Assembly (NCBI GenBank): GCA_038043245.1
Contig: JBBTCH010000010.1
Location: 65,394-129,393 of the forward strand
Direction: 5' to 3'
Length of the DNA stretch: 64,000 bases
From: JACPFV01 sp038043245
GTDB lineage: Bacteria; Pseudomonadota; Gammaproteobacteria; Nevskiales; Nevskiaceae
The notes under the pieces were generated by a model, which saw only the letters and a program-made list of their open reading frames with translations, ran no database searches and was not told the DNA's origin. Below, piece by piece: positions 26,187 to 34,929 of the stretch. Position 1 is the first letter of the stretch, and each line of letters starts with the position of its first letter. The translations under genes and the position numbers were made by a program.

Positions 26187-27323
26187 TTAGATTTCGTTCC
26201 GCATCAAGCCAGCACCTTCGAGTAAAGCTCGATTTAAAAAACCTTCTAGCTTGGCGGCCAATGATGGCCAGTCGTCAGGTCGCCACGCCGATGCGCGTGG
26301 TACCGCCAGTTGCTGTTGAATTGCGGCTGCATACCCGTCGGCATCCGGTGTTTCCGCGCACTCACCGAGGGTGGCGGCGCCGGGTTCCGCGAAGATGCCG
26401 ATCCGTGGAAAAACAACTGGGGTGCCGACGGCGGCAACCTCGGCCAGTTTTTGCGGAAAACAGAAGCGCCCGAAGGCATCGTCTTTCAGGCAAATAACGG
26501 CTACGTTCAAGGCTTTCCAGAACAGTGGCATCTGCTCGTGCCCAAGAGTGCCGAGTTTGATTATCCGTGGATGAGGCGGCGGGGCCGGGCGCGGATCGCC
26601 AGCCAGAACCAGGTACAGATCGCTGTTAATTTCCGCAAGGCGGACAAAGGCGTCATACAACGCCTGCTCGCCGCGCGAGCCATCCAGCGCACCCGCCGTA
26701 CCGATGAGTCGTGCTTCGATTGGCAGCCCAAGTCTCATGCGTGCTGTTGCAACAGAATTGTGAGAGAAAAAGTGCGGCTCCACTGCGTTTTCCAGCGTAT
26801 GCGCCGGATGGCTGAGGCCATATCTCTGTATGAGCATCCGCCGAAGCGGATCGCTGACGAAGGTCGTCATCCGTGCATTTCGTGCGGCCCACCGAAGCAT
26901 GCGGCGCGCACCGGGAATGGAACTCGCGCCGAAGCTTTCGTAATTGTCGTAAAAATCCGCGATCAACGGGACCTTTAATGATCGTGACAACCAAGCGGCA
27001 GCGCCAAGCTGCCAGGCATCGGAGGAGGCGAAGATCGCATCTGGCGCGAAACCGAGCGCCAGCTCACGCAGCCTTGCCAAATAGCGCGGCCAGCGCCACA
27101 TCTGATAAGGCGAGAGGTGATGAACATCCCATCGGAGTTCGCCGCCGTCATACGGCATCGATGCCATTGGGCCGGCAAGATTCGGATAGTACGCACAGGC
27201 GAGTCCGTGCACTTTATGGCCCCTCCTTGCCAGCACTGCTGGCAGGTGCCACAGCCGCCAGTAGCGGTCCACTATGAAGTCCCGGCGAAGCGCGAACTGC
27301 TTGCAAACAAAAAAGATGCGCAT
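26187..27323 (-). CDS. GT4-family glycosyltransferase
   Basis: About 378 residues from the ATG at 27323 (MRIFFVCKQFALRRDF); a GTG at 27350 gives nine more residues. GT-B fold: RRGHKVHGLACAYYP and DAIFASSDAWQLGAA in the first half. VSDPLRRMLIQRYG and LIGTAGALDGSRGEQALYDA open the second half, and FCFPQKLAEVAAVGTPVVF is the donor-binding E-x7-E region. It ends a minus-strand string of glycan genes and converges with the GT2 gene to its left. Confidence 0.87.
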   Translation of the reverse strand: MRIFFVCKQFALRRDFIVDRYWRLWHLPAVLARRGHKVHGLACAYYPNLAGPMASMPYDGGELRWDVHHLSPYQMWRWPRYLARLRELALGFAPDAIFASSDAWQLGAAAWLSRSLKVPLIADFYDNYESFGASSIPGARRMLRWAARNARMTTFVSDPLRRMLIQRYGLSHPAHTLENAVEPHFFSHNSVATARMRLGLPIEARLIGTAGALDGSRGEQALYDAFVRLAEINSDLYLVLAGDPRPAPPPHPRIIKLGTLGHEQMPLFWKALNVAVICLKDDAFGRFCFPQKLAEVAAVGTPVVFPRIGIFAEPGAATLGECAETPDADGYAAAIQQQLAVPRASAWRPDDWPSLAAKLEGFLNRALLEGAGLMRNEI

Positions 27324-27351
27324 AGGGCGAATAGCGTTTACCTGGAACACT

Positions 27352-28092
27352 TCAATTCTTTCTCATGATCACGACGTTGCTGAAAGACATGGTCGAGTCG
27401 GGCGGCGTCATCAGCGACAGGAGTTTTGCGAAAAGATTGGCGCCCAGGAAGATGAGCGGCGCCAGCAATACCAAGGGCACGCACAAAGGATTCTTGTTCG
27501 CGGCACATACAACGACGGTTCTGGCTAGCGCAATATTCATCAGCAAAGCTGCTGTGACTATTGGACTCCCCTGCGGATGTTCACTAGTGACGGAATAGCC
27601 AAGGCTTTCGGCTGCGCACCGAAATCCATGCGTTGTCAGCCGGACATAGTCTCTGGGCTCATCATGTAGCGGATAAAGAAACGGCATCTTGACGATCAGA
27701 ATCCCTGACTTTTTGAGCGCTCGATGAATTTCGGAAAGCACCCTATTCGTATCTGGCACATGTTCAAGAACATCGAGAAGCAGCGCCACATCCATTGAAT
27801 TCGACGCGAACGGGATCACTGAGGCGTCACCGAAAACATCGGGTTTCGTGTGGTACCAGTTTGTTGCTGTCTCATAGAGGTCGAAACCGATGTAGTGGCA
27901 CGATGAGTCGATCTGGCTCCTCGGCCATTTGTTGGCGCAACCGACGTCAATGACTACGGAGCCTGCGGGAATATTCTTAATCTGTCTCAGCAGGTACGCG
28001 GCGTCTGTGCCGGCCAACCATTGCGGATGGAGCGGTGTCGCCTGCAAAGGGCGTGCGAGTTGTTTCAACTTTCTAATCAATGCTTGGGTCAC
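27352..28092 (-). CDS. SAM-dependent methyltransferase with C-terminal hydrophobic segment
   Basis: 246 residues. SVVIDVGCANKWPRSQI is motif I, HYIGFDLYETATNW motif II, NSMDVALLLDVLEHVPDTNRV motif IV, and GILIVKMPFLYPLHDEPRDY the post-motif characteristic of Methyltransf_11 enzymes in glycan loci. A hydrophobic stretch VLLAPLIFLGANLFAKLL near the C-terminus suggests membrane attachment. The start overlaps the stop of the upstream GT4 gene (ATGA). Substrate unknown. Confidence 0.86.
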   Translation of the reverse strand: MTQALIRKLKQLARPLQATPLHPQWLAGTDAAYLLRQIKNIPAGSVVIDVGCANKWPRSQIDSSCHYIGFDLYETATNWYHTKPDVFGDASVIPFASNSMDVALLLDVLEHVPDTNRVLSEIHRALKKSGILIVKMPFLYPLHDEPRDYVRLTTHGFRCAAESLGYSVTSEHPQGSPIVTAALLMNIALARTVVVCAANKNPLCVPLVLLAPLIFLGANLFAKLLSLMTPPDSTMSFSNVVIMRKN

Positions 28093-29342
28093 AACACCCT
28101 CGTTGGCATTTGAAGTTCAGACTGTACCGCCGACGCACGTAGCAAATTGGCGTAGCGCTTTGCGACTACTGCCCAGTCATAGGACGACACGACTGCATTT
28201 CTCGCAATGGCACAATCTGCAGCAGAGATCTGATTGGGCTTAAGTGATTCAATAATTGCCGTCGCCAACTTTTCCGCATCGCCCGGCTGCACCAACATGA
28301 CCGCACACGTATCTGGAAAAACCTGCTGTATTGCCGGAACGCTGCCTATGACGACCGGGCAGCCACTGCCGATTGCTTCCACCGAAACCAGACCAAACCC
28401 TTCCTGGTCGCCTGAGGAAGCTTGCACAAACGGCGCAACGAATACTGCAGCCCTTCGGTAAAGGGCCGGCAATCTCTCTTGCGACACTGGTCCGATGAAG
28501 CGCACTTTGTCCTGCAATCGCAACTGCTGGGCTTGTGCGCGACGTTCGGCTTCTTCCGGCCCGAAACCGGCGACGGTCAGGAACGCTGTTGGATGCACAC
28601 GTAAAACGGCTGGCATCGCATCAATCAGATGACGCAACCCTTTCTTCTCGACCAGCCGGCCGACAAACAGGATTTCATTCCGCGAGCGTTCTACCGATGG
28701 GTCTGGCGTGAACCGTTCGGCCAGATCAACGCCCATCGGTTGCACGCTGATTTTTTCCGCAGTTACGCCAATGCGCAGGAGTTCGTCACGCATCGCGGCA
28801 CTGACTACCGTTATTGCCGCTGCACGCCGCGCGACGAAACGCTTCAAGGCTTGCAGTGGCCGTGCACGAAGCGCGAACAGGTCGGCGCCATGAGAGGTCA
28901 CTACAAATGGCGGTACATATCGCCCGAATAGTCCAAGCAGCGCCACGATTAAGCCCTGCGGCAGTAGCCAATGCGCGTGTATCACGTCTGGTCGCAACGC
29001 GCCGACCAATCGCCAGGTACGCCATGAGAGCCCTATGAAGAAGCCCGGAACCAAAAGCCATTTCCAAGGGTTACGTTGCAAATTGGAAATAATGCCGCCG
29101 TCATTGACCAAAGTTTCGAAGCAAGCCGGCGCATAGCGGTAGCGCACCACTCGGACGCCGTCGAGCACTTCATCAACCGCCGCGCCTGGCGCGTGCGGAC
29201 AGAGTGCAATTACCTCGAAGGAATCAGTGAGTCGCTTCGCGAGCTCGTGCACGAAGGCGGGTTCTGGATCACCCGGCCAGCGTGGATAAGTCGAGGCAAT
29301 AACCAACAGTCGGAGCTTCCGGCTGGTGGAGATGACGGTCAT
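28089..29342 (-). CDS. GT4-family glycosyltransferase
   Basis: 417 residues of a classical GT-B enzyme: LRLLVIASTYPRWPGDPEP at the start, HAHWLLPQGLIVAL, a glycine-rich HGADLF, then NEILFVGRLVEKKGLRHLID opening the C-terminal half and GDQEGFGLVSVEAIGSGCPV as the donor E-x7-E motif. It overlaps both neighbours by ATGA. It builds a glycan on a lipid carrier, downstream of the polyprenyl-sugar synthase-like gene. Confidence 0.9.
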   Translation of the reverse strand: MTVISTSRKLRLLVIASTYPRWPGDPEPAFVHELAKRLTDSFEVIALCPHAPGAAVDEVLDGVRVVRYRYAPACFETLVNDGGIISNLQRNPWKWLLVPGFFIGLSWRTWRLVGALRPDVIHAHWLLPQGLIVALLGLFGRYVPPFVVTSHGADLFALRARPLQALKRFVARRAAAITVVSAAMRDELLRIGVTAEKISVQPMGVDLAERFTPDPSVERSRNEILFVGRLVEKKGLRHLIDAMPAVLRVHPTAFLTVAGFGPEEAERRAQAQQLRLQDKVRFIGPVSQERLPALYRRAAVFVAPFVQASSGDQEGFGLVSVEAIGSGCPVVIGSVPAIQQVFPDTCAVMLVQPGDAEKLATAIIESLKPNQISAADCAIARNAVVSSYDWAVVAKRYANLLRASAVQSELQMPTRVL

Positions 29343-30226
29343 TCTGTCTTGCGGTGCGCGCGAGTTGTCAGATACGTCATGCCGGTGATCTGCTCGGACA
29401 CCAAGCCAATGAAGAAAATGATGACTGACGCACTCAACAAAAGCATGCTCATATTGGTGAAGCGGTGTTGAACAATGTAGGTGTAGACGTAGTAGCCAAG
29501 TCCCATTGAAAAAAATACTGCACTCGCAGGGGCAAAAAGCTTGAGCGGTGAGTAGAGCGTCACAATCTTGAAGATGATGAGCAAAAAACGTATGCCATCA
29601 CGCAATGGACGAATGTGGCTCTTGCCCATGCGCGGCGCGACGTGAATCGGCACGTAACTGACAGGAAAGGCGCTGCGGAAAAACGCCATGGTGATTGTGG
29701 TTGGATATGAAAACCCATTGGGCAGCAGGTGCAGGAACTCGCGGAAATGATCCGCGCGTACCGCGCGAAATCCGGAAGTGAGGTCGAGAACCTTGAAGCC
29801 GGTCATCCAGCTGGCAAGCCAGTTATAGAGGCTGTTGGCTAGGCCGCGATGCAGGCCTGCTTGACCCGACCAGGACCGGCTGCCGACGACCATGTCGTAG
29901 CCCTCGTTGAGCCTTGTCAGCAATGACGCGATGTCAGCAGGATTGTGCTGGCCATCCGCATCCATGAACACCAGCACATCACCAGTGGCAGCACGCGCGC
30001 CGCGCTTGATCGCGGCGCCATTGCCCATGGAATAAGGCGCTGTGAGGCAGGTCACTCGATGTTCGGCGCATACGGCGCGCGTGTCATCAGTCGAACCGTC
30101 ATCGGCGACGATGATCTCTGCGTTAGGCTGCGCGGTCCTGAGCTGGGGCAGCAGCCGGCGCAGCGCGGGCGCTTCGTTCTTTGCCGGCAGGATGATGCTG
30201 ATCAAACAAGTCTCCAGATTTTCCAC
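29339..30226 (-). CDS. Dolichyl/polyprenyl-phosphate-sugar synthase-like GT2 with C-terminal membrane helices
   Basis: 295 residues. ISIILPAKNEAPALRRLLPQ, IIVADDGSTDDTRAVC and VLVFMDADGQHNPADI (DxD) are the DPM1/GtrB-type GT2 motifs, with VVGSRSWSG after them. Two C-terminal hydrophobic segments (LFAPASAVFFSMGLGYYVY and MLLLSASVIIFFIGLVSEQ) anchor it. Family members move glucose or another sugar onto undecaprenyl phosphate. The start is 11 bp from the lipase-like gene stop, so it follows rpe-trpE-lipase in the same direction. Confidence 0.87.
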   Translation of the reverse strand: MENLETCLISIILPAKNEAPALRRLLPQLRTAQPNAEIIVADDGSTDDTRAVCAEHRVTCLTAPYSMGNGAAIKRGARAATGDVLVFMDADGQHNPADIASLLTRLNEGYDMVVGSRSWSGQAGLHRGLANSLYNWLASWMTGFKVLDLTSGFRAVRADHFREFLHLLPNGFSYPTTITMAFFRSAFPVSYVPIHVAPRMGKSHIRPLRDGIRFLLIIFKIVTLYSPLKLFAPASAVFFSMGLGYYVYTYIVQHRFTNMSMLLLSASVIIFFIGLVSEQITGMTYLTTRAHRKTE

Positions 30227-30237
30227 TCAACCGTACT

Positions 30238-30960
30238 CTATTCTGGCAAGCACAGACGTTCTGCCAACACCCGCAAAACCTGTGGATTGAACCCAAGCCC
30301 GAAGTGGCTGCCGCTGACTTCGACGTTTTCAGTATTGGAGGCAGGCTCTTCAATTGAACATTGCCAAGCAACGATGCCATCGCTTTTGCTGTGCATGGCA
30401 ACGCACGGCACGGGCGGCGGATTGCGGCGTTTCTGGAAACCGTCCCAGTCGAGATTCACCGGCTTGCCGCGGTTGAGCAGACGGAACAGACCCATGACGT
30501 TATTGGCGGCCGGATGGCCGTTGATCGGGCTGCCGAGCGTGAACACGCGACGCACGAGTTGCGGCTGGGCGCGCGCCATCTCGCGCACGAATACACCACC
30601 GAGGCTCCAGCCAATGAGACTGACCGTTTTCTGGTGTCGGTGATGCAGATCTTTCAATCGCTGCCCTAGATCGTTCTTGATTTTTGCGCTCATGCCGATG
30701 TTGCGGCCCTGATCCCAGGTGCAGGCGGCGTAACCCAATTCGGTCAGCGCACGGCGCAACGGTCGGGTTGAGGTATCGGTAGCGCCGAAACCCGGAATCA
30801 CCAGCACCGGATGACTGTCTCCACGCGGCAGTTCGCCCAGTAACGCCTTGCGGAAGCGGAACGTCGCCATCTCCAGCCACGCACGATGCTCCGCCAACAT
30901 CAGAAAGATGGATGGCGCGGCGATGTTCACTTCGTCTTCGCGCAACGGCTTTACGCTCAT
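30238..30960 (-). CDS. Alpha/beta hydrolase, lipase-like
   Basis: 240 residues. VLVIPGFGATDTSTRPLRRAL is the oxyanion-side loop, SLIGWSLGGVFVREMARA holds the nucleophile GWSLG, VFTLGSPINGHPAANNV follows, and GSHFGLGFNP provides the likely catalytic His, with an Asp in SDGIVAWQ. It resembles esterase/lipase proteins of the PGAP1/lipase 2 type. There is no signal peptide, so it is probably cytoplasmic. The ATG overlaps the trpE stop, so it is expressed with trpE. The reason for that coupling is unknown. Confidence 0.8.
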   Translation of the reverse strand: MSVKPLREDEVNIAAPSIFLMLAEHRAWLEMATFRFRKALLGELPRGDSHPVLVIPGFGATDTSTRPLRRALTELGYAACTWDQGRNIGMSAKIKNDLGQRLKDLHHRHQKTVSLIGWSLGGVFVREMARAQPQLVRRVFTLGSPINGHPAANNVMGLFRLLNRGKPVNLDWDGFQKRRNPPPVPCVAMHSKSDGIVAWQCSIEEPASNTENVEVSGSHFGLGFNPQVLRVLAERLCLPE

Positions 30961-32393
30961 TCCCGTTTTCCACTCATTCGTGAAACCGCATGGATCAATG
31001 CACGCGCCTTATTCATGGTCTCCTCCCACTCCGCTTCGGGTTGCGAGTCGGCGACGATACCCGCGCCGGCCTGCACATGCAGTTTGCCGTCCTTGATCAC
31101 CGCAGTGCGGATGGCGATGGCCATGTCCATGTTGCCATCCCAGCCCAGATAGCCGACCGCGCCGCCATAGATGCCACGACGCACGGGCTCAAGTTCGTCA
31201 ATGATTTCCATCGCTCGTACCTTGGGGGCGCCGGACAGCGTGCCTGTCGGAAAAGTCGCGGCCAATGCATCCAGCATCTGCATCCCAGGTTTCAGCGTGC
31301 CGCGAACGTTTGAAACGATGTGCATGACGTGCGAGTAACGCTCAATCGCCATTTTCTCGGTGAGCGTGACACTGCCGGTCTTGGCAACGCGGCCGATGTC
31401 GTTGCGCCCCAGGTCAATCAGCATCAGGTGTTCGGCGATTTCCTTGGGGTCGGCGAGCAGTTCCTGCTCCAGCGCGCGATCGGCTTCTGGTGTAGCGCCA
31501 CGCGGGCGCGTGCCGGCGATAGGTCGCACCGTGATCTGTCCGTGATCTGCGCGCACCAGGATTTCCGGCGAGGACCCGACGACATGGTGATCGCCGAGAT
31601 TCAGGCAGAACAGATAGGGCGAGGGATTCAGCCGCCGCAGCGCGCGATACAGATCGATGGGCTCCTGGGTGAACGGCGCCGTCAGTCTTTGCGACAGCAC
31701 CACTTGCATGACGTCACCCGCGGCGATGTAACGCTTGATGCGCGTCACTGCCTCGCAGTAACGAGCCTTGGTGAACCCCGAAACGAACTTTCCGCCGGCC
31801 ATCTGTTTCTTCACGACGCGTGGCGCGCGGACCGGGCGCGCCAACTGCGCTTCGACCTGATCCAGTCGCGTGCGCGCACGTTTCAAATCGGCCGGAGAGT
31901 CCGGGTCGGCGTGAACCACCAGAGTCAGCGTCGCGCGCAAGCTGTCGAACACCACCAGTTCTTCTGACAGCATCAGCAGAACGTCCGGTGTATCCACGCC
32001 CGTTGGTTTTCCAGCGCCGAGCTTGGGCTCGAAGTAACGCACGCAGTCGTAGCCGAAATAACCGACCAGCCCGCCGGCAAATCGCGGCAACGAAGGATCG
32101 GGCTTCACGCGTAGACGCGCAGCGTAGGTTTTCAGCCAGGCGATAGGATCGTCGGCGCGCACCCGCTCAACAACTTTGCCGTCGCGCCGAAGTTCGATGG
32201 CGCTACCACGAACCGTCAACACCTCGCGGCACGGCAAGCCAATAAAGGAGTAGCGCCCCCACTGCTCGCCGCCCTGCATGGATTCGAACAGGTAGCTATA
32301 AGGCCGATTGGCGAGTTTCAGATAAGCGCCGACCGGCGTATCCAGATCGCCCGGCAGTTCGCGCGTGAGGGCGATGCGGTTATAACGCGCCAC
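30957..32393 (-). CDS. trpE: Anthranilate synthase component I
   Basis: 478 residues. It makes anthranilate from chorismate with the glutaminase TrpG, the first step of tryptophan synthesis. Visible marks are LFESMQGGEQWGRYSFIG (feedback-binding ES element), RFAGGLVGYFGYDCVRYFE, RPIAGTRPRGATPEADR (chorismate site) and LIDLGRNDIGRV. The GTG start follows the rpe stop with no gap. rpe-trpE neighbourhood is usual in gammaproteobacteria. The usual trpG is not next: a lipase-like gene and glycosyltransferases follow instead. Confidence 0.97.
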   Translation of the reverse strand: MARYNRIALTRELPGDLDTPVGAYLKLANRPYSYLFESMQGGEQWGRYSFIGLPCREVLTVRGSAIELRRDGKVVERVRADDPIAWLKTYAARLRVKPDPSLPRFAGGLVGYFGYDCVRYFEPKLGAGKPTGVDTPDVLLMLSEELVVFDSLRATLTLVVHADPDSPADLKRARTRLDQVEAQLARPVRAPRVVKKQMAGGKFVSGFTKARYCEAVTRIKRYIAAGDVMQVVLSQRLTAPFTQEPIDLYRALRRLNPSPYLFCLNLGDHHVVGSSPEILVRADHGQITVRPIAGTRPRGATPEADRALEQELLADPKEIAEHLMLIDLGRNDIGRVAKTGSVTLTEKMAIERYSHVMHIVSNVRGTLKPGMQMLDALAATFPTGTLSGAPKVRAMEIIDELEPVRRGIYGGAVGYLGWDGNMDMAIAIRTAVIKDGKLHVQAGAGIVADSQPEAEWEETMNKARALIHAVSRMSGKRE

Positions 32394-33083
32394 TTACTTC
32401 GCCCGGACTTTCGCCAGCTCGCTCCGCATCGCAGCGATGGTCGCCTTGTAATCCTTGGCGCCGAAAATGGCTGAGCCTGCGACAAACGTGTCGGCGCCTG
32501 CGCGGGCGATCTCGGCGATGTTGTCGATCTTCACGCCACCGTCGATTTCCAGCCGGATGTCGCGACCGCTGGCGTCAATCCGCTTGCGCGCCTCCTGTAA
32601 CTTGGTCAGCGCGGAAGAGATGAAGCTCTGACCGCCGAAGCCGGGGTTCACTGACATCAGCAACACCATATCCACCTTGTCGAGCACGTAATCAAGGCAA
32701 TCGAGCGGCGTGCCGGGGTTGAACACCAGCCCGGCCTGGCAACCTGCGGCCTTGATCGCCTGCAGACTGCGGTCAATGTGACGCGTGGCTTCAGGATGAA
32801 ACGTGATGATGTTGGCGCCAGCCTTGACGAAGGCCTGCGCCAGCGCGTCCACTGGCTCGACCATCAGATGCACATCCAGCGTCGCCTTGACGCCAGCTTT
32901 GCGCAGCGCCTCGCAGACGACAGGACCAAACGTCAGATTCGGCACGTAATGGTTGTCCATCACGTCGAAATGAATCAGGTCGGCACCCGCGTCGAGCACC
33001 GCCTTCACTTCCTCGCCCAGTCGAGCAAGGTCGGCCGACAGGATCGATGGCGCGATACGGAACGGATGCGGGCTGAGGTTCAT
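32394..33083 (-). CDS. rpe: Ribulose-phosphate 3-epimerase
   Basis: 229 residues, TIM barrel. FRIAPSILSADLARLGEEV, LIHFDVMDNHYVPNLTFGP, DVHLMVEPVDAL and LLMSVNPGFGGQSFI are diagnostic, and LEIDGGVKIDNI holds the catalytic Asp. Interconverts ribulose 5-phosphate and xylulose 5-phosphate in the pentose phosphate pathway. It starts the minus-strand run that continues into trpE. A 52-bp spacer separates it from divergent purC and must carry both promoters. Confidence 0.97.
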   Translation of the reverse strand: MNLSPHPFRIAPSILSADLARLGEEVKAVLDAGADLIHFDVMDNHYVPNLTFGPVVCEALRKAGVKATLDVHLMVEPVDALAQAFVKAGANIITFHPEATRHIDRSLQAIKAAGCQAGLVFNPGTPLDCLDYVLDKVDMVLLMSVNPGFGGQSFISSALTKLQEARKRIDASGRDIRLEIDGGVKIDNIAEIARAGADTFVAGSAIFGAKDYKATIAAMRSELAKVRAK

Positions 33084-33135
33084 GGCACCATTATTTCACG
33101 CACGCTAAAGTTGCGCCCTTCCACCCGGCCCGCCC

Positions 33136-34023
33136 ATGAACACCGCCCTTTACGAATCCAGCATCACCAGCCTTTCGCGTATCCACCGTGGCAAGGTGCG
33201 CGACATCTACGCCGTCGGCGACAAGCACATGTTGATCGTCACCAGCGACCGGTTGTCGGCGTTCGACGTGGTCCTGCCGCGGCCGGTTCCGGGCAAGGGC
33301 GCGGTACTGAATGCAGTGACGGATTTCTGGATGCACCGCTTCGCCAAGCTGATCCCGAACCATCTCGCGCCCGAGATGGATCTGAAGAAATATCTGAAAC
33401 CTGGCGAACTGGCGCAATGCGCCGGTCGCGGCATCGTGGTCAAGAAGCTCAAAGCGCTACCGGTAGAAGCGGTCGTGCGTGGCTATCTGATCGGATCTGG
33501 CTGGAAGGACTATCAGAAGACCGGCGCGGTCTGCGGCATCCAGCTGCCCAAGGGTCTGGGACTCGCCGACAAACTGCCGAGCGCGATCTTCACGCCGGCC
33601 GACAAGGCCCCTGTCGGCCAGCACGACGAGAACATCTCATTTGCCGAGGTCGAGAAGAAAATCGGCGCAGCGCTGGCCGCACAAATCCGTGACATCAGCC
33701 TGACGCTTTACACGCAAGCGGCGGATTACGCGCGCGGGCGCGGCATCATCATCGCCGATACCAAGTTCGAGTTCGGCGTGGATGAGAAAGGCGTGCTGCA
33801 CCTGATTGACGAAGTGCTGACCCCGGATTCCTCGCGCTTCTGGGCCGCGGACACCTACCGCCCCGGCATCAGTCCGCCTTCGTTCGACAAGCAGATCGTG
33901 CGTGATTTTCTGGAAACCCTGTCGTGGGACAAAAAAGCGCCCGGCCCGATGTTGCCGGACGAGATTATCGAAAAAACCACGGCGAAATATCGTGAAGCCC
34001 AGCGGCTGTTGACGGGGAGCTGA
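33136..34023 (+). CDS. purC: Phosphoribosylaminoimidazole-succinocarboxamide synthase
   Basis: 295 residues of the long proteobacterial type. IHRGKVRDIYAVGD (ATP/GKVRD motif), LIVTSDRLSAFDVVLP, EAVVRGYLIGSGWKDYQ, FTPADKAPVGQHDENISF and LIDEVLTPDSSRFW are diagnostic. It condenses CAIR with aspartate in purine synthesis. The following marC gene starts 3 bp after the stop, so the two are likely cotranscribed. Confidence 0.97.
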   Translation: MNTALYESSITSLSRIHRGKVRDIYAVGDKHMLIVTSDRLSAFDVVLPRPVPGKGAVLNAVTDFWMHRFAKLIPNHLAPEMDLKKYLKPGELAQCAGRGIVVKKLKALPVEAVVRGYLIGSGWKDYQKTGAVCGIQLPKGLGLADKLPSAIFTPADKAPVGQHDENISFAEVEKKIGAALAAQIRDISLTLYTQAADYARGRGIIIADTKFEFGVDEKGVLHLIDEVLTPDSSRFWAADTYRPGISPPSFDKQIVRDFLETLSWDKKAPGPMLPDEIIEKTTAKYREAQRLLTGS

Positions 34024-34026
34024 GTC

Positions 34027-34629
34027 GTGTCAGAAATGTCGCTGGTCTCTGCTGCGGTGTTGCTGGTGCTGGTGATGGACCCGCTCGGCAACATCCCAGT
34101 GTTTCTGACCGCACTGAAGCATGTGCCCGTCGCACGGCAGCAGAAAGTGATTCTGCGCGAGATGTGCATCGCGCTCTCCGCGCTGGTGCTCTTTCTGTTT
34201 CTGGGCGGTCAGTTCATGGCCCTGGTTGGGCTGTCGCAGCAATCACTCGGCGTCGCCGGCGGCGTGGTGCTGATGCTGGTCGCCCTGCGCATGATCTTCC
34301 CGACCCGCGAAAGTTCGATGGAAGAAGAAGTGCATGCGGAGCCGTTCATCGTGCCGATGGCGATCCCCTATGTGGCAGGGCCGTCGGCGATGGCGACCGT
34401 GATTCTGCTGATGAGCCGCAACCCCGCGCGCTGGCCGGAATGGCTGGGCGCGGTGGTGCTGGCCTGGGCGATCTGTCTGCCGGTGATGCTGATGGCCGGG
34501 CCACTGCGCCGGGTGCTGGGTGTGCGCGGACTGACCGCGGTCGAGCGGCTGATGGGCTTAGTATTGGTGACGATCGCCGTCGAGATGCTGATGACCGGCG
34601 TCGTTCAATTCGCGCGCGCACATCCGTAA
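34027..34629 (+). CDS. MarC-family integral membrane protein
   Basis: 200 residues with six hydrophobic segments: VSAAVLLVLVMDPLGNIPVF, ALSALVLFLFLGGQFMALVG, GVAGGVVLMLVALRMIF and others, plus VPMAIPYVAGPSAMATVIL, typical of the family. GTG start just after purC. Members are annotated as NAAT transporters or MarC; the function is not established. The original claim of a role in multiple antibiotic resistance is not supported for MarC itself. Confidence 0.9.
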   Translation: MSEMSLVSAAVLLVLVMDPLGNIPVFLTALKHVPVARQQKVILREMCIALSALVLFLFLGGQFMALVGLSQQSLGVAGGVVLMLVALRMIFPTRESSMEEEVHAEPFIVPMAIPYVAGPSAMATVILLMSRNPARWPEWLGAVVLAWAICLPVMLMAGPLRRVLGVRGLTAVERLMGLVLVTIAVEMLMTGVVQFARAHP

Positions 34630-34641
34630 CCGGAGACAGCC

Positions 34642-34929
34642 ATGCAGATCAAAATCGAGATTGACGTCAAACCCGAAGAGTTGCGGCGTTTTCTCGGACT
34701 GCCGGATGTCGCCGGCCTGCAGGAAGACATGATCAAGTTCCTGCGCGAGAAGCTCGGTGCAGCCGGTGAGAACTTCGACCCGGCGAATTTCGTCAAGGAC
34801 AGCCTCGACAGTTTCATGCGTCACCCCAAGGTGCAGCGCGTGCTGTTCGGCGCCGCTGTGGGCGACGATGATCCGCCGCGCCGCCGTCGGCGCGAAGAAC
34901 CCGGCTCGGAAGAGCCTAGTTCAGACTGA
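34642..34929 (+). CDS. Small conserved protein, DUF6489-like
   Basis: 95 residues. It opens MQIKIEIDVKPEELRRFLGLPDVAGLQEDMI, which I recognise as similar to the DUF6489 family; function unknown. A middle amphipathic region (FVKDSLDSFMRHPKVQRVLF) leads to an arginine- and glutamate-rich tail RRRRREEPGSEE that is likely disordered. It has GGAGACAGCC as ribosome-binding site and follows marC by 12 bp. Its last 14 bp overlap the end of the convergent small gene. Confidence 0.7.
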   Translation: MQIKIEIDVKPEELRRFLGLPDVAGLQEDMIKFLREKLGAAGENFDPANFVKDSLDSFMRHPKVQRVLFGAAVGDDDPPRRRRREEPGSEEPSSD

